Positions 47,795 through 60,172 of a stretch of DNA of 64,000 nucleotides are shown here, piece after piece (within the stretch, counting starts at the first letter, position 1; the number at the start of each line of letters is the position of its first letter). The stretch is from Thermothielavioides terrestris NRRL 8126 (Eukaryota; Ascomycota; Sordariomycetes; Sordariales; Chaetomiaceae). The translations under genes were made by a program, and so were the position numbers. The notes beneath the pieces are model-generated. The model was not told the DNA's origin, searched no databases, and saw nothing but the letters and a program-made list of their open reading frames with translations. Location of the stretch: contig NC_016461.1 in NCBI RefSeq assembly GCF_000226115.1, forward strand, positions 1,860,001-1,924,000. Direction: 5' to 3'.

Positions 47795-50110
47795 GTCGGA
47801 TAAGACAGTACGGGAGCGTAAGAGTCAAGATTGTCTAGAATCCAAGACGTAAGAGAGAAGGGTTTTGTCAACCGGGGATGTTGGAAACGTTTTCGGAGTC
47901 CGGACGAAGTTTCGGGGTTAATGGTGCTGGATTTCTACCGGAGAGGGGCGGAAGTCTGGAGCTTATGAAACTTCGAGGGGAAGCTTGCTTAGTTGGTACT
48001 GACGCAGCGGACCCCGCCTTTATTTCAGTAATCCATACATACAACTCATACCTCGATGCTTTGCCCCGTCACCAGCTCCAACGGGTATGTTAACCCTCAG
48101 GTGCGCCCGTAACTCCGACCTCTCCGGCGGCAACATGCTTTGGAGACAGGTACAGAGAAAACTTAACTGTCCGTGTTGCGTGTCTGCTATCAGTTTCATG
48201 ACGCGCACTCGTCACCGGCTAAACATATTTATAATCGAATTGTGAAGGCTTGTGAGGGCTGATTACGGTAGTTATATTAGGAGAAGAAATCATGATGCTA
48301 TGCTCAAGGAGCTTAGGGCTGAATCCGGCGCTGTGGAAGAAGAATTGGCGTGCTTCCATTGCGTAAACGATGGGGCCAGTCCTGTCTCTTGAGGAAATAG
48401 TTACCCCTCCACTGGTCAAGGAATCCAGGTTGGAGGCGCTGGGACCGGCAAGCTGGGTGATCTCCGGCTGCCCTGGCAGTGATGCCGGAAAACTGGCAGC
48501 ATCAGCATCTGGAACTTCCTTGCCCAGCGTACCTGCACAGTAGTCTAACCAAAGCAGGGCTGCCGCCACTCGGTTCCAACATTGAGGGAACTTTTTGCGA
48601 GTTTTGTTGCATCTCGTTGGGGATGGTGTAGGTGGGGAACACCACAACCTCCTGCACAAGCTGACCAGTTTCTCCAGCTCCCCAATGTTGGGCCTCTGAC
48701 TGACCTCGTGGGCTACATACTTAACTGCGACCGAAACCGCAGCGCCTCCCCGCCTCGTTCGCTGCTTCTGACTGGTGGTTTGTTTCCAGTCTCCCACGGA
48801 GAAATACCGCGGTCACGGCGGATGGCTGCTTTTCGACACTAACCACCATACAGGCAAAAATGGCACATTGCGGAGGCCATGGCCCACCGGTAGTGTAGAA
48901 TTGCTTGGTCTCCCCTCTTACCCCACGCTGCTGGTCGCTTACACATACACAGGACCCAGCTTCTCCGTGAGCGCGACTTTTGGTTCTCCAATAAGGTAAC
49001 ATCTGTCTGCTTGCAGCTACTCTCTGCTGTTTGGCCGGCTTTGTGACAGTGATTGGATGTTGCGGATGCAGAGACCAAGACAACTGGACAACCTCTGCTC
49101 AATCTCCGCGGGGTTCAGCCTTCGAAAATGGGCCCGACAACTCACGGGCGAGCTCGGATGCGCTATCGGTTGGGATCTGGTGTTTTCCTCGTCCCAGTGG
49201 GCCGAGACGGACAATTTGGTGGTGGGAGCTATTCAATCTCTCCGACATCCGGCCCGGCTTCGCAAGGCTCTGCGTCGCATGGATGTGGGAGGAAGACGGA
49301 ACCCACTCTGGCGCTTCGCTCCACGGCTGATTATCCGGGCTTTACTGTGTAGTTATCTGCTTGTGTTGCTGAGTGGAACTGTGCAACAAGTAGGTACCGC
49401 GCCAATGAGGCAACAGATGGATGTTATCAATCTCAGCAGATACATTGGCTGTGTGCGAGTGCCGTATGCCGTGACTGATGCTCAATGCAAACAAGCGGTC
49501 GACCAGATCAAGAGTGTCTTGACTCATCAGGTTTGACAACAACACTCATCCGGTCTTGGTGTCCTGTTCTACCCAGGGTAGCTGTTCGCGGAACGGTGGA
49601 CAGCTGTTCATGCGATGCAAGTTCGCCAGCCTTTGAAAGGAGGATCGATGAACAATTGCATTTCGGCGTACGGAGTACAATCCAGCCTGACAGGTAACGT
49701 TGGCGGGATGATTATCATGATTTAGCTATCTCCGAATTTAACTGTGTTACAAAGGAGTGTACGGAATACTGTGGGTCAGATCAGGAGGGTCGCCTCATAT
49801 GGATTGCGTCACCTGTGGCTTGTCTCCTGGCTCCACCAGCCACAGGCACAAGGCTGAGCGGATATTATTTTTGAAGCTCTCTGGGCGCCAAGCTTTTGGC
49901 CTGATTAAGCCGGCACCGCAGTTAATCCGCCCCGCAAAGTCACACTGAAGCCCTACCAGCCGCACCACGCGAATTTTTGAAATCGCCTGGGGGTATCGTA
50001 TCGGAGTGCAGAGCTACAACCTTGACGCCAAACGCCGGACCTCGAATCAGCACAACATCTGCTGATTTCCCTTGACCGTGGTCGTGAGAGATTGATCTCC
50101 AACCGACAAG
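47795..50110. other. Divergent intergenic between G6PD and eL33
   Basis: About 2.3 kb. Two open frames stand out, 48219-48797 on the minus strand (192 codons) and 49057-49536 on the plus strand (159 codons). Neither shows a known motif or exon logic and I do not call them. GTACGGAGTAC (49668-49678) and GTACGGAATAC (49759-49769) lie close together. The ends are the promoters of the flanking genes. Confidence 0.4.
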
Positions 50111-50830
50111 ATGCCTTCCGAAGCTGGTCATAGATGTGAGCGAACCCGGACTGTTTGCTGGAACAGCGCTGGCGTGGACCGACGATTTGGACGCGCGCGA
50201 TAACCGGCCTGGTTCTGCTGCATTTGCTGTGCGCTGGTAACTAATGTTTTCCTCCTAGTATACGTCAAGTGAGTCCACCTCCGAAGAAGACATTCGCGAA
50301 AGCGCCCGATTTCGACTCTGGACGCGACGGACCCACGCGATCCCTGAAGTTCCGCCTGGGACTCGAATGCCGCGACGGTATCTTGAGACTGACGGCGATG
50401 CTTTAATCATTAACAGGGGTCGCCACCTGAGCTACCAGCGTGGCCGTCGCAACACGCACCCCAAGACCAGTCTGATCAAGATCGAGGGCGTGGACGACAC
50501 CGCCGCTGCCAAGTACGTTTCGCGAGCCGCGCGCCATGTGCAGAAGGACGGCAATTGACGTGGGATGCAGCTTCTACCTGGGCAAGAGGGTTGCGTATGT
50601 CTACCGGGCCCAGAAGGAGGTGCGCGGCACCAAGATCCGCGTCATCTGGGGCAAGGTGACGAGACCACATGGTAGGCTTTGTCGGTCCTGATGCGGCTTG
50701 GCGGAGGGATTGGCTGACTGTTGTTTCTGCAGGCAACTCTGGTGTTGTCCGGGCGAAGTTCACAAACCCCCTTCCTGCGAGATCTTTTGGCGCCTCTGTT
50801 CGGATCATGCTCTACCCCTCGTCGATTTAA
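50111..50830 (+). CDS. RPL33: 60S ribosomal protein eL33 (L35A)
   Basis: Five exons (50111-50135, 50259-50268, 50417-50512, 50571-50671, 50733-50830) encode 109 residues. Their joined product reads [26 protein letters not shown], then [37 protein letters not shown], and [17 protein letters not shown]...MLYPSSI, which is the eL33 family from end to end. The protein sits in the large ribosomal subunit near the exit site. Exon 2 is only 10 nt (50259-50268) and is flanked by introns of 123 and 148 nt. Without it, the LYVK block is lost. Four introns in a 330-nt coding sequence is dense even for a fungal ribosomal protein gene. Phases (1, 2, 2, 1) are all consistent. Confidence 0.95.
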
Positions 50831-52761
50831 GGCAATGGGTCAGGCCGGCGTTGGTTGGTAAAGATGGTTCATGATTTCGGTGCATCAGGGTTAGGCAGGG
50901 CCTCGACAGACATGGCCTCGCTTTTAGCATTCAAATCAAGGGCAATACCAAGACAGACGATGCCTTGAGGATCCGCAACATCGGTCGCAATGCAGTGCTT
51001 CACTGATGAGCGAAACCACAAGGCAGCGCAGAGGGGGACTCGTTTTCTCTCGTGTCAAGATCACAGTGATCGTGGCCAAGCCCGGGCTACACAAATCTAC
51101 AGGTCTACACTCGCCCCCTCCTGGTTGTCAACGTTGCAAGTGGCTGAATACGGAACTAAGCTAATCTGGCTTCAACAACAACTGAACGTTTGGGAAGTCT
51201 AAGGCTCATCTTGCGTTGAAATCGTACACGTCGGTATAGTTGAGTGCTTGGGCCGTTCCGGTGATAGGTATGACTACCTAGGCAAAGCTCAATCGGTTAC
51301 CGCAGCTTCTCGTTCCTGCAGCCCCTGTACGACGAGGAGACATTCCGCGTCGTACGAAATGCGAGACAGCCATGCAGAGCTGTGCAACGGATCGACGTGC
51401 TCTCCCGTTCGATATCCTCCTTGCTGTGTTGGGCCTGCACGAACGGCCAACCTTGCCGCTACCCAGCGAACCCGGCGCTTGACCTCGTGGCGCCGCAGGT
51501 ACCCGTTGGGACTCGAAACTGGAGCTGTTGCCGGAAGGGTCTTGGGTGCATACTGTGGTAGGAGGCGGGACCGTGGGAGCAAAGGACAGTGCCTCCGGAA
51601 GGTGGCACAGCAGGGCGCGAACCACCTTCCATGGTCCCGACGTTGGAAGACTTGATGCTTCCCAATTCGAAGTCCTCTGGGTTGCGCACACAGGACGGTC
51701 CTCGGCCGAGTTCGTTTATCCTTTTCTCCCTCTACTCTCTCCCTTTCTCTCTGCCTGCATTCTTTCCCTTTTCCATTCTTTTTTTTTTTCTTTTGGGGGT
51801 ATATTGCCTTGCGAATAGACGGGCGGTCCATTCGGTAGGACCACTTGGGTATTCTCCTCGGTTGAGGATGAACATCTAATTTTGACGGAGGAATCGGCTG
51901 TGAGGGTGTCCAGCTGCTTGCCATCGGATATCATCACCTAGATATCCGGCTGCAGGAACCACCACTTGAACCCGAGCTCGCGGTGGAACCTCGCAGGTGC
52001 TCGAGGGTCTCGTCCCCGTCAGCTGGGACCCCGGTGATGAGATTCGGGGCGCCAACGTCGTAGTGTAGCTGGGATTGAACATTTTGACGAGGTCGTTTAT
52101 CGTCAGTTGCACAGGCTGGTGGAATACGCCCTTAATTGTGCCCGTTACCACAGCATCAGGGAGAAGGTCTGCCAATCCGTGACCCGATTCTGCGCCAGTG
52201 AGGCCCGGAAAGCTCGGACGCCTTGGTCCTCTGAAAGGGTCCAAGTCGACGATTGGGGGGCCCGTATCGTGCCGCCCTCGTTCTGGTCTGCAGCTAGCCT
52301 TACCCATATCACAGTAAAATACGAGGATTTTGTGTGCCCACCCGGGCGTGGTCGTCAAAGAGAGCACAGTAAAACCCACTGTGGACCATCGAAAAAGCGC
52401 CTCAATTTCACGGGTGGCGTTGATATAGTGATTTACACCAAGCCTAACTGGGCTAAGTCCCTTTGTCCACTTACACTTCCGCATCCGGGGGATCTGCCCA
52501 CGCATGTGGATGGCAAGCGGGGTTGGGTTAGGCTGGTGCTTCCTGAAGCTGGGTTCTGGAAGCCACGAAACCCGGCTACTGCGTCAGTCCTGCTCAACCG
52601 ACTCAGCCTCCTCCATTTTCGTTTGGGACCCCGACACGCCTCGACTAGCCGCGTATCGCACATTTGCTTTGACTCTCCATCAACGACCTGCAACAGACGC
52701 TGCTGGGACCAACAAGGCAAGCAGGGTAATCGGCAGGGTAATCGCTCCGCCGACCGACAAG
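50831..52761. other. Intergenic, eL33 to DUF2406 gene
   Basis: About 1.9 kb. A pyrimidine-rich tract runs from about 51715 to 51800. The minus strand between about 51940 and 52500 has an open frame of about 200 codons with a protein-like stretch (VFHQPVQLTINDLVKMF). Protein-like text also appears in the two other frames further on. This may be a decayed gene, but I cannot name it. Nothing else is visible. Confidence 0.4.
51715..51800. repeat. CT-rich low-complexity tract
   Basis: Plus-strand sequence here is almost only C and T, with a run of about a dozen T at its right end. Such tracts are common in fungal promoters, but the nearest plus-strand start is about 1 kb downstream, so I do not assign it. 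Confidence 0.6.
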
Positions 52762-54282
52762 ATGGCGTTCGCAGGCGCGCAGTCTGCACCCACTCCGCCT
52801 TACCACTTCGAGCAGGGCCCACCGCAACCCGCTCCCCAGCTACACTCAGCCCAGCAGAAGCCGACCCAGTCTAGGAAGTCTAGGAGCTTCAGTTTCAGGT
52901 CGGACAAGTCTCATGGCTCGGGCAACCGCAAGATCGACTTGCACGAGACACACGCTGAAAAAGAAGCCAAGAGGCTGCACAGCAAGGCGGACCCGACGCT
53001 TGCCATGCAGGAAGCGGAACCTTGTGCGTAGCTTATCTGAGCGCGGGTAAATTCGACGCTGCTAATACCGCTCCAGCAGAGGTTGCCGCGACCGTCAAAT
53101 CCTCTCTTGCGTCGCTAAGGAGCATGCAGCACAAGGACGCTTACGGGAACCCAATTCGTATGTACCGACAAAAAAAGAGCGTCGTGGCTTTCGCTCAGCG
53201 CTAACACGGGGCTCCGCACAGTCGAGCCTGACCTTTCCAATCCGACCCGCAGTAGATGGGAGCGCCCGTTGGACACCATCCGGAGCTTTGAGGCGGCGAT
53301 TGATGGCGGGTATTCGAACCGGAGGTCCATCATCCGCGCAGGTATGAACGAGGGCCTTCTTGATGGTCAGGCAGGATGGCTCGCTAACCATGCGTGACCT
53401 CCGCAGATAACGAGAGCGCCGCATGGGGACCTAGTCGCCGGACTAGTCATTATGGTGGCAGTACGCTCTTCCTCGACACTGATTTGCGGGCATCATGCTT
53501 ACCTTCCCTCAACAGATGGATCCGGTGGCCAGTTTGCGTACGACGGCTACTATGGGAGTCGGCCGCCCTCCATGATGTACGCCAACCGGCCGGACGGAAG
53601 TCAACAAGATCTGAGGTTTGGCGTTGCCGGGCAACGCGATTCGTATTACGACCAGCAACCTTGGTATGGCGGCCATGGACCCTCGGCTCCGAACGGGCGA
53701 CGAGGCTGGCCGAGGATGCCGTTTGAACCGCCGTCCGGCCCCAGCGCCCGCCAACAGCAGAACCCCCACGACTATCCCATCCCCAGCTATCCCCGGCCTT
53801 ACGAATCGGTCACCACAGCTTCTGGGAGCGGTTCCTCGGGGGAGCCAGCGAGTTACCAGACTGATCCCACAAGCAGCGATAACAACTCCGTTGAGCGCGT
53901 CCAATCCACGCCCAGGCGGCTGCCGGAACCAGTGAACGACTACGGCATCGGCTTCAGCCAGAGTTCCACGTATCAGCCGCCCGCGTTCTCAGTCGGAATC
54001 CCAGGCCCCAGTATGAACGGCGGTATGAACGGCGGTATGAACGGCGGTATGAACGGCGGTATGAACGGCGGCGGCGCGAGCATCAACGATTCCTACCCTA
54101 ACGGGGCGGCAAACTATGGTGCCCCAGCGCCCCCGGTTCCACACAAAGACCCTGGATCGGTGCTGCGGAAACCACAGGGTAGCGGCCTCATGCAGCAGCA
54201 GCAGCCGCCGCCGCCGCAGCGACCCGCACAGCCCGAGAAGCGAAAGAGTTGGTTTGCGCGGCGTTTTAGCAGGCATGGGTAG
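52762..54282 (+). CDS. DUF2406-domain protein of unknown function
   Basis: Five exons (52762-53023, 53077-53157, 53222-53341, 53407-53460, 53516-54282) give 427 residues with phase 1 at every junction. The conserved part spans exons 1-3: ETHAEKEAKRLHSKADPTL, LRSMQHKDAYGNPI and EPDLSNPTRSRWERPLDTIR, ending in a short FEAAID. This is the fungal DUF2406 pattern; members in yeast include the paralogues Ygl081/Hsp-like regulators only by name, and I assign no function. The rest is low-complexity and probably disordered, rich in Ser, Pro, Gly and Tyr, with a five-fold Met-Asn-Gly-Gly repeat (54012-54071), a Gln/Pro run and a basic C-terminus (KRKSWFARRFSRHG). That last stretch is amphipathic and could bind membrane; that is inference. 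It ends 228 bp from the convergent VMA21 gene. Confidence 0.85.
54012..54071 (+). repeat. 12-bp coding repeat, five copies
   Basis: The unit ATGAACGGCGGT is repeated with essentially no mismatch (the last copy ends GGCGGC) in frame within the DUF2406 gene and encodes Met-Asn-Gly-Gly. The near-perfect identity suggests recent expansion. Confidence 0.9.
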
Positions 54283-54509
54283 TGTTGTATTAGCGTGTAT
54301 GCAGCTACTGTTTCTTTTGGTATTACTTGATATCCTCATTGGTTGACCTCCGGGGGATTCCCACGATATCCTTCTCTCCGCGTAACTATCACTTCTCAAT
54401 GCGCCAAGAAATACAATCCGCAACTCCCATGTTCATGTTCTCCAACGGCCATGGCTAGCGAGAGATGGCTGGCAAAGAAAAGTAAAACGAATCGCTTAGC
54501 CCGTATCTT

Positions 54510-55135
54510 TCACCGATCTTTCTTCCCCTCTCCCGGCCCTGTCTTGCCCCCTTTCCGCTGTTGCTGCTCCGACTGGTCCTCGGCCATGGCCACGAAGATG
54601 TAGCCGATGAGGACGGCGTTGGCCATGATGGCTGCGAGGGCGCCCGCGTAGGTCGAGTTGCCTGGAATAGATAGGTTCATGTCGGTGAGGGGTGTGCTTG
54701 TATTCGAAGGTGGTTGGAGATATGAGGGGTGGTTTGAGGTGTGAGGAAGGAAAGGAAGAAGCGAAGGAGAGTGAGGAGGAGGGGATAATGTAGAAAGGAA
54801 GAAGAAGGAGGGGGGAAGGGGTGAGGGGGAGGACGGGCATAGACTAGAATATTGTGGAACATACCCCTGAAGAGAGTGTTGACGGTGAGAAAGTATGACC
54901 CGATGGGGATCACGATCATGCCGAGGGTGAAGGCGAGGAGCTTCATGATGACGGACCTGTAGCATGAGAGTGGCTGTGAGTTAGTGTGTGCAATGGATGG
55001 ATGAACGCAATGAGTGCCGTACGTCGGCACGGCCGGCGAGATGTTGGACTTCTCGTTCGCCGCTGGGCTGGCCCCGATGGTGTCGTCCTTCTCGAGGAGG
55101 GTCTTCTCCTGCGAGATGATCCGGCGGGTGGCCAT
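54510..55135 (-). CDS. VMA21: Vma21, V-ATPase assembly factor of the ER
   Basis: Three exons on the minus strand (55135-55023, 54956-54865, 54661-54510) give 118 residues, slightly longer than yeast Vma21 but normal for filamentous fungi. A hydrophilic N-terminus (MATRRIISQEKTLLEKDD) precedes two membrane helices, KLLAFTLGMIVIPIGSYFLT and AGALAAIMANAVLIGYIFVA, with NTLFRGNSTYAG between them. The protein ends in KKDR, which fits the dilysine (KKxx) retrieval signal of ER residents. Vma21 escorts assembly of the V0 sector before it leaves the ER. Intron 2 is 203 nt, about as long as the exon it precedes. The neighbouring gene on the other side (Fun30) is divergent, 658 bp away. Confidence 0.93.
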
Positions 55136-55793
55136 TGTGCTGTGCTGGAGTGTGACTGAAACAACAACAAAGAGAACCCAAGGGGCCCTCAATAACAATG
55201 CAATTCGTTGCCTCAGATGTGAAAACTGTTGGCCTGTCGTGCGCTCATGCCGATGGCCGAGGACCTGAGCTTCAAGTTGTCCAGGTATCTGTACCCGTGC
55301 GCCCAGGTCGTTGAGAAAGAGCACGTGTCAACGTGTCTGAGCCGCGACTCGACCCCGCCCTGGTCGCGTCGCCAACTAAAATTACCAGGTACCAGCGATC
55401 GCGTGTGGGGCGGTGATACACTAGCGAAGCCTTGTTGCTTGGCGCGTTTGCCCAGTTGCGAGTTGCGTTGGATTCTTTTTCTTCAAACTCCTCACGGCTT
55501 GCCCAGCTTCGAGACCAGAACCAAGAACAACGGGCTTTGCTTCAAGTAGCCCTGCTGCCCTTTTTTTTTTTCAGTTCATTCTCTCAATTAACGCCCAATT
55601 CGCCGTTTTCCGCCCTCGCGATACAAGCCGCTCCGTACTGCGGCGGTGAAGCTCAAACCCGTTGGGCAAGAACGGCCCACAGTCGCACAAGCGAAGTCTT
55701 CGATCCTTTCTACCTTATGTTTCCCGACTTCGCAGCCCTGTTGTTCCCCAGTTTCCCTTCGCTTTTCGCACTTCGCAACGCCATTTTCCCACA
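55136..55793. promoter_or_regulatory. Divergent VMA21/FUN30 promoter region
   Basis: This region lies between two start codons facing away from each other. It has a T run of about 13 at 55559-55571 and many CT-rich patches towards the FUN30 side. No other gene is visible. Confidence 0.4.
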
Positions 55794-58700
55794 ATGGAGT
55801 TTTCCTCACCAGCCACCGGCCATCGGCTTCTCGATCTCGAGGACGACGACGACGAGCTGAGTGTGGTAGCGGAATCGCCGTATTTTACGCAGCCCACACA
55901 AGTCGTCGAACGACCGCATTCAAAGCCGTCAGCCGCAGCTGGTTCTTCGCCCAGATCCATTGTCGAGGTGCCGGCCTCCTCGCCTTTCCGGCCACAGGCT
56001 CTCCAGCAACGGGCGGGACGATTGGCAAACTTGATGGCTCCTGCCGGAACAACATTCAGGGCGCCTGCTCGGCGGCCCCTTCCCATACCAAAGAGCGCCC
56101 CAAAGCGCGAGTTTATCATGATTTCGGATGATGAGCTCGACGCGCCAATCTACGCAGGGGGCGATTCGTCAGACGACGACAAACAGCCGTCCAGAGGCGA
56201 TATCCGCCCTTCCTCCTTTCGACGTAGGGAGCCGAATGCGCTGAACAGCGCAGCAGCGGTTCAGGTGCATGGAGGAAAAACGGTGAGTTACTTCCTCAGA
56301 AGCCGACCCTCCAAATTCGGTGGTTACAAACTGACGGGCTAACCTGGGATCCAGGGTTCCGAATCTGCCTCGGCAACTTCCATATCGACTCCAGAAAAGT
56401 CCTATGTTCTGCAAAAGGACTGGGTATCTCTTTCATCTTCGTCGTCAGAGGAGAGTTTCGAGTCATTGCGCCAGCCTCCTCCGCCTAAACCAACTCGCCG
56501 ACGACTGGTGCAGGGCCGGCGGCCCCGCGCATCCAGCCCTTCGAGTCCCGCGCTGAAGAGCAGTCAAGGCCGAAATTCACCGCCACCGCGGCGAGTGATT
56601 GATCTCGTTAGTAGCGACGACGAAGACGACGGGTACAGACAGCCGAGAGCGCCCTCACATCGTGCTTCATCGTCGCCGGCGGAGGGTGAAGAGGGGGATC
56701 CTTTTGATGAGCGGGTCCTGAACTACCTGAATACGTGCAATGTCATGCAATTCGTCGCCATTGCGAACATAAAAGAAGAGAGCGCAAAGGTCATGGTCTC
56801 ACGCCAGCCGTTCGGAAGTTTGGAGGAGGCTCAGAAGGTGACGATGTCCCAAAAGAAACGGGGCAAGAAGTCAGCCAAGCTCTCGATAGGGGACGAGATC
56901 GTTTCGGCAATCAAATCCTACGCCCGATCGCTGGACGCGATCGACCATGTTATCGCCATATGCGAGTCCCAAGCCGAGTCGATCAAGGAGACAACGTCCA
57001 AATGGAACCTCGACCAGACAGGCCAGTTGCGGACCGAGTCTCGATCTGATGACGGGAAGCCAATGACTCCAATGAGCATGGAGGACTCCGCGAAACTGGT
57101 TGACGTTCCTCTGCGCCAGCCGAGACTCATGGAGGGCTGCGTCATGAAGCCGTTCCAGATATACGGCCTCAACTGGCTGTATCTGCTGTATAAGAACCAG
57201 TTTGGCGGTATTTTAGCCGACGACATGGGTCTCGGTAAAACCTGTCAGGTTATCGCTCTCATGTGTGCGATTGTGGAGGACTGGGAGATGAATGGACACA
57301 GCAAGGGCGATCGGCCATGGCCCAACATCATCTTTGTCCCACCGTCCACCTTAGCAAACTGGGAGGCCGAGTTCAAGCGGTTCGCACCAAACATCAAGGT
57401 CACACTCTACCAAGGCAGCCAGTCGGCTCGAGACCAGATCGCCGACGAGATCTCGGACGATCCCTGGAACCACCAGGTCGTTCTGACCTCATATTCTCAG
57501 CTCTCGAGGAATGAGGACATTTTGAACCTGCGCCGGCTCCATCCCATGGTGCTCGTGTTTGACGAGGGGCACAAAATGAAGAACCCGAAAGCGAAGCTGT
57601 ACAGGGATCTGCTCCGGGTTACAGCAAACTGGCGGCTCGTCTTGTCGGGAACGCCCGTTCAAAACAACCTGATGGAGATGATCGCTCTCCTTCGATTTGT
57701 GGAGCCGAATGTCTTTCAGGATTCCTTCGAGAGCTTGGAAGCGCTGTTTAACCAGAGGCTCTCACTCACAGCGGTTTCCAAGGGCGCGCTGCTGCACAGC
57801 GAGCGTGTCGGGCGTGCCCGAACGATATTGGAGCCGTTTATTCTGCAGCGCAGAAAAGAACAAGTTCTCAAAGATTTGCCGCCGAAGACAACCAGAATTG
57901 TCACCTGCAAGATGGATCCAGTCCAAGAGTCGATGTACCGAGATTACGAGAGACGGTTCAGAAAGACGGATTCTCACGAGCCGGCCCCCCGTGTAAAGGA
58001 AGGACGGGACAACGATACGAATAACGTGTGGGTTCAGTTGCGCAAATCGGCCATCCACCCGCAGCTGTTCCGCCGGTTCTACAAGGACCGAGATGTCGAG
58101 AAGATGGCCGAGATTTTGATGAAGAAGGTTCCGCAGGCCGAACTGAGGCAGCCGAGACTCGATCATTTGACGAACGAGCTCAAGGCTCTTTCTGATTTCG
58201 AGCTGCACCTCTGGTGCAGAGACTACAAATGCATCAAAAGCTACGATCTCCCGGACGGCTCCTGGATGGACTGCGCCAAAGTCAAGGCGCTCCTCGAGTT
58301 GATTCGCGAGTACCAGGCAAATGGGGACCGCGCCCTCGTCTTCACCAGGTTCGCCAAGGTGATTGAGATCCTGGGCGAGTGCCTCGCGTCGGAGGGAATT
58401 GAGTACCTCTCACTCCAAGGGAATACAGACGTCAGTTACCGGCAGGAATTAATCAATGAATTCAACGCCGACGAATCCATTCCCGTCTTCCTCCTCACGA
58501 CCGGCTCCGGCGGGACGGGCATCAACCTGACGGCGGCCAACAAGGTCATCATCTTTGACCAGTCCGACAACCCGCAGGATGATATCCAGGCGGAGAACCG
58601 AGCCCACCGTTTGGGGCAGACGCGGCCGGTCGAGGTCGTCCGGCTGATCAGCGAGGGCACGATCGAAGAGCTGGTGAACAAGGCGTGCGAGAAAAAGCTC

Positions 58701-58820
58701 GAGCTCGCCAACAAGGTGACGGGCTGGAGCTCGGTCGAGATGACGTCGGGCGAGATGGAGTCGGCCGTTAAGAGCGAGCTGCTGCGGCAGGCGGCGGCCA
58801 CGCCTCCGAGCGGGGATTGA
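55794..58820 (+). CDS. FUN30: SNF2-family chromatin remodeler, Fun30/SMARCAD1 type
   Basis: Exons 55794-56282 and 56355-58820 give 984 residues. The N-terminal 330 residues are Ser/Pro-rich with short acidic patches (ISDDELD, LVSSDDEDDG). A small conserved segment before the motor includes FDERVLNYLNTCNVMQFV and VMVSRQPFGSLEEAQK. It resembles the region just upstream of the ATPase in Fun30 and SMARCAD1. The ATPase shows motif I DDMGLGKTCQ (about residue 451), motif II DEGHKMKN (565), LSGTPVQNNL, and the C-terminal lobe with NRAHRLGQTRPVEV (909). The DEGH form of motif II instead of DEAH is the Fun30 signature. These enzymes slide or evict nucleosomes at heterochromatin and assist resection of DNA ends. 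I see no clear CUE domain. Confidence 0.93.
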
Positions 58821-60172
58821 GGGGATGGTTGCTTCGTTTCTACATCCCAGTCCTCACCCGGCCCGGTTGCCTGGAAGGAATGGCGTTTACTCGTCTTGGA
58901 GTGAAGGGGACTTTTGAGAGGGGCTATGCAGCACCACGTCGGTCTCAGGGATGGCTGTTTATCCCATCTGATACTCGGCGTCATTGTTTGCGCTGCTTGC
59001 GGTTGTCGGCGTTGCGGCGGGCATTGCTGTCTCCGTTTTTTTCAAGCAGTCTATCAGCTGAGGCGCGGTTTCGCTTCAGGCTTTCTCTGGTTTCGGTTCA
59101 GGCGTTCTCTGGTTTCGCATGGGAATGGTTAGGGATATACCCGGGACTGCGCTGTTCCGCGCAAGAGAGTCGGGGAACGTGGCGTGATGGCCTTTCGGTG
59201 GCCTTCTGGCCAAGAGGAGCTGTGTTTCCCGCGAGCGGTCTCTGCCTGCGGGGATCCCCTCGTCATGCCGATGGAGTGCCAACGCGTCCTTTCCGAGATC
59301 TGGAGGACGAGGGAACGTCGCTTACTCGAGATACTTGGGCATATAGATTTAGAGGGTTCTGGAATCACAAGGGTTTCGAATTGATCGTACAGCTGCTGGA
59401 TGGGCTCAGGTGAGGATGTTACGACGTATGACCAGTTCGATGATCAGCGTGCTTTGTTCTTTTCGTTGTCACAGTGTGCTATATCCAAGTACGTGACCCT
59501 TGAGATATCAACTCTCTCAATGGCGAGTTCAACGTGGCAGCCCCAGCTCCGGAGCGCAGTAGCACTGCCGACTCGCTCAAAGGTCAAGTTGCCCGTTTAC
59601 TTACCCGAGGTAGGTTTCAGGTTGTGCACTCTCAGTTACTAACTGCCCGGCATAATCCCTGCACGCTGCAGCCCTGCCGTCCGCCGATTTGTGGGGAAGC
59701 CGGGGGCGCCACTACCTGACCTTTCCATAGCCGGACCGAACGTCACATGCCAGCCAGGAGTTAGGCCCCACACTGCGTTCCCCCCTGCCGATGACCTCCT
59801 TCCAAGCGGCAACGTTCAGAGTAGGCCCTTTCCGAGCTACGGCAAGCATGTCATATCAGACCCCCGACCGGAGGCTGGTGTTATCTCTTGAAACATCTCT
59901 GCCGGACCCGTAACCAACGGGTGTCTGATTTGCTCTCAGGGACGAACCAGACCTGGCCGTCCGCTTGTTCTTCTCAATCCTATCAGTTTGATATGCCTCC
60001 GTCCCTCCGCGCACGACGGTGATCTTGGGAAAACAGTGCCCGAGGTCGCTTGGGTCGGTTCAGCTCTTGTCGTTTCCGTCACCGCAAGCCGCCACAAATG
60101 CAGATTTGGGCTCTCCGCCGCTGCACAAGGCATTGGGCATAGATCGCTCGCCTGCCTGCATCGCTGCTCAGC
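58821..60172. other. Intergenic, FUN30 to patatin gene
   Basis: About 1.35 kb. A plus-strand frame over 58817-59413 (198 codons) overlaps the FUN30 3' end and has no recognisable feature. The right part should be the promoter of the patatin gene. Confidence 0.45.

Noticed and set aside
48219..48797. 192-codon frame on the minus strand
   Set aside because: No motif, no exon logic, and Ser/Pro-biased composition; kept only as a remark on the gap.
49057..49536. 159-codon frame on the plus strand
   Set aside because: Three overlapping frames are open in the same place, typical of chance in GC-rich DNA.
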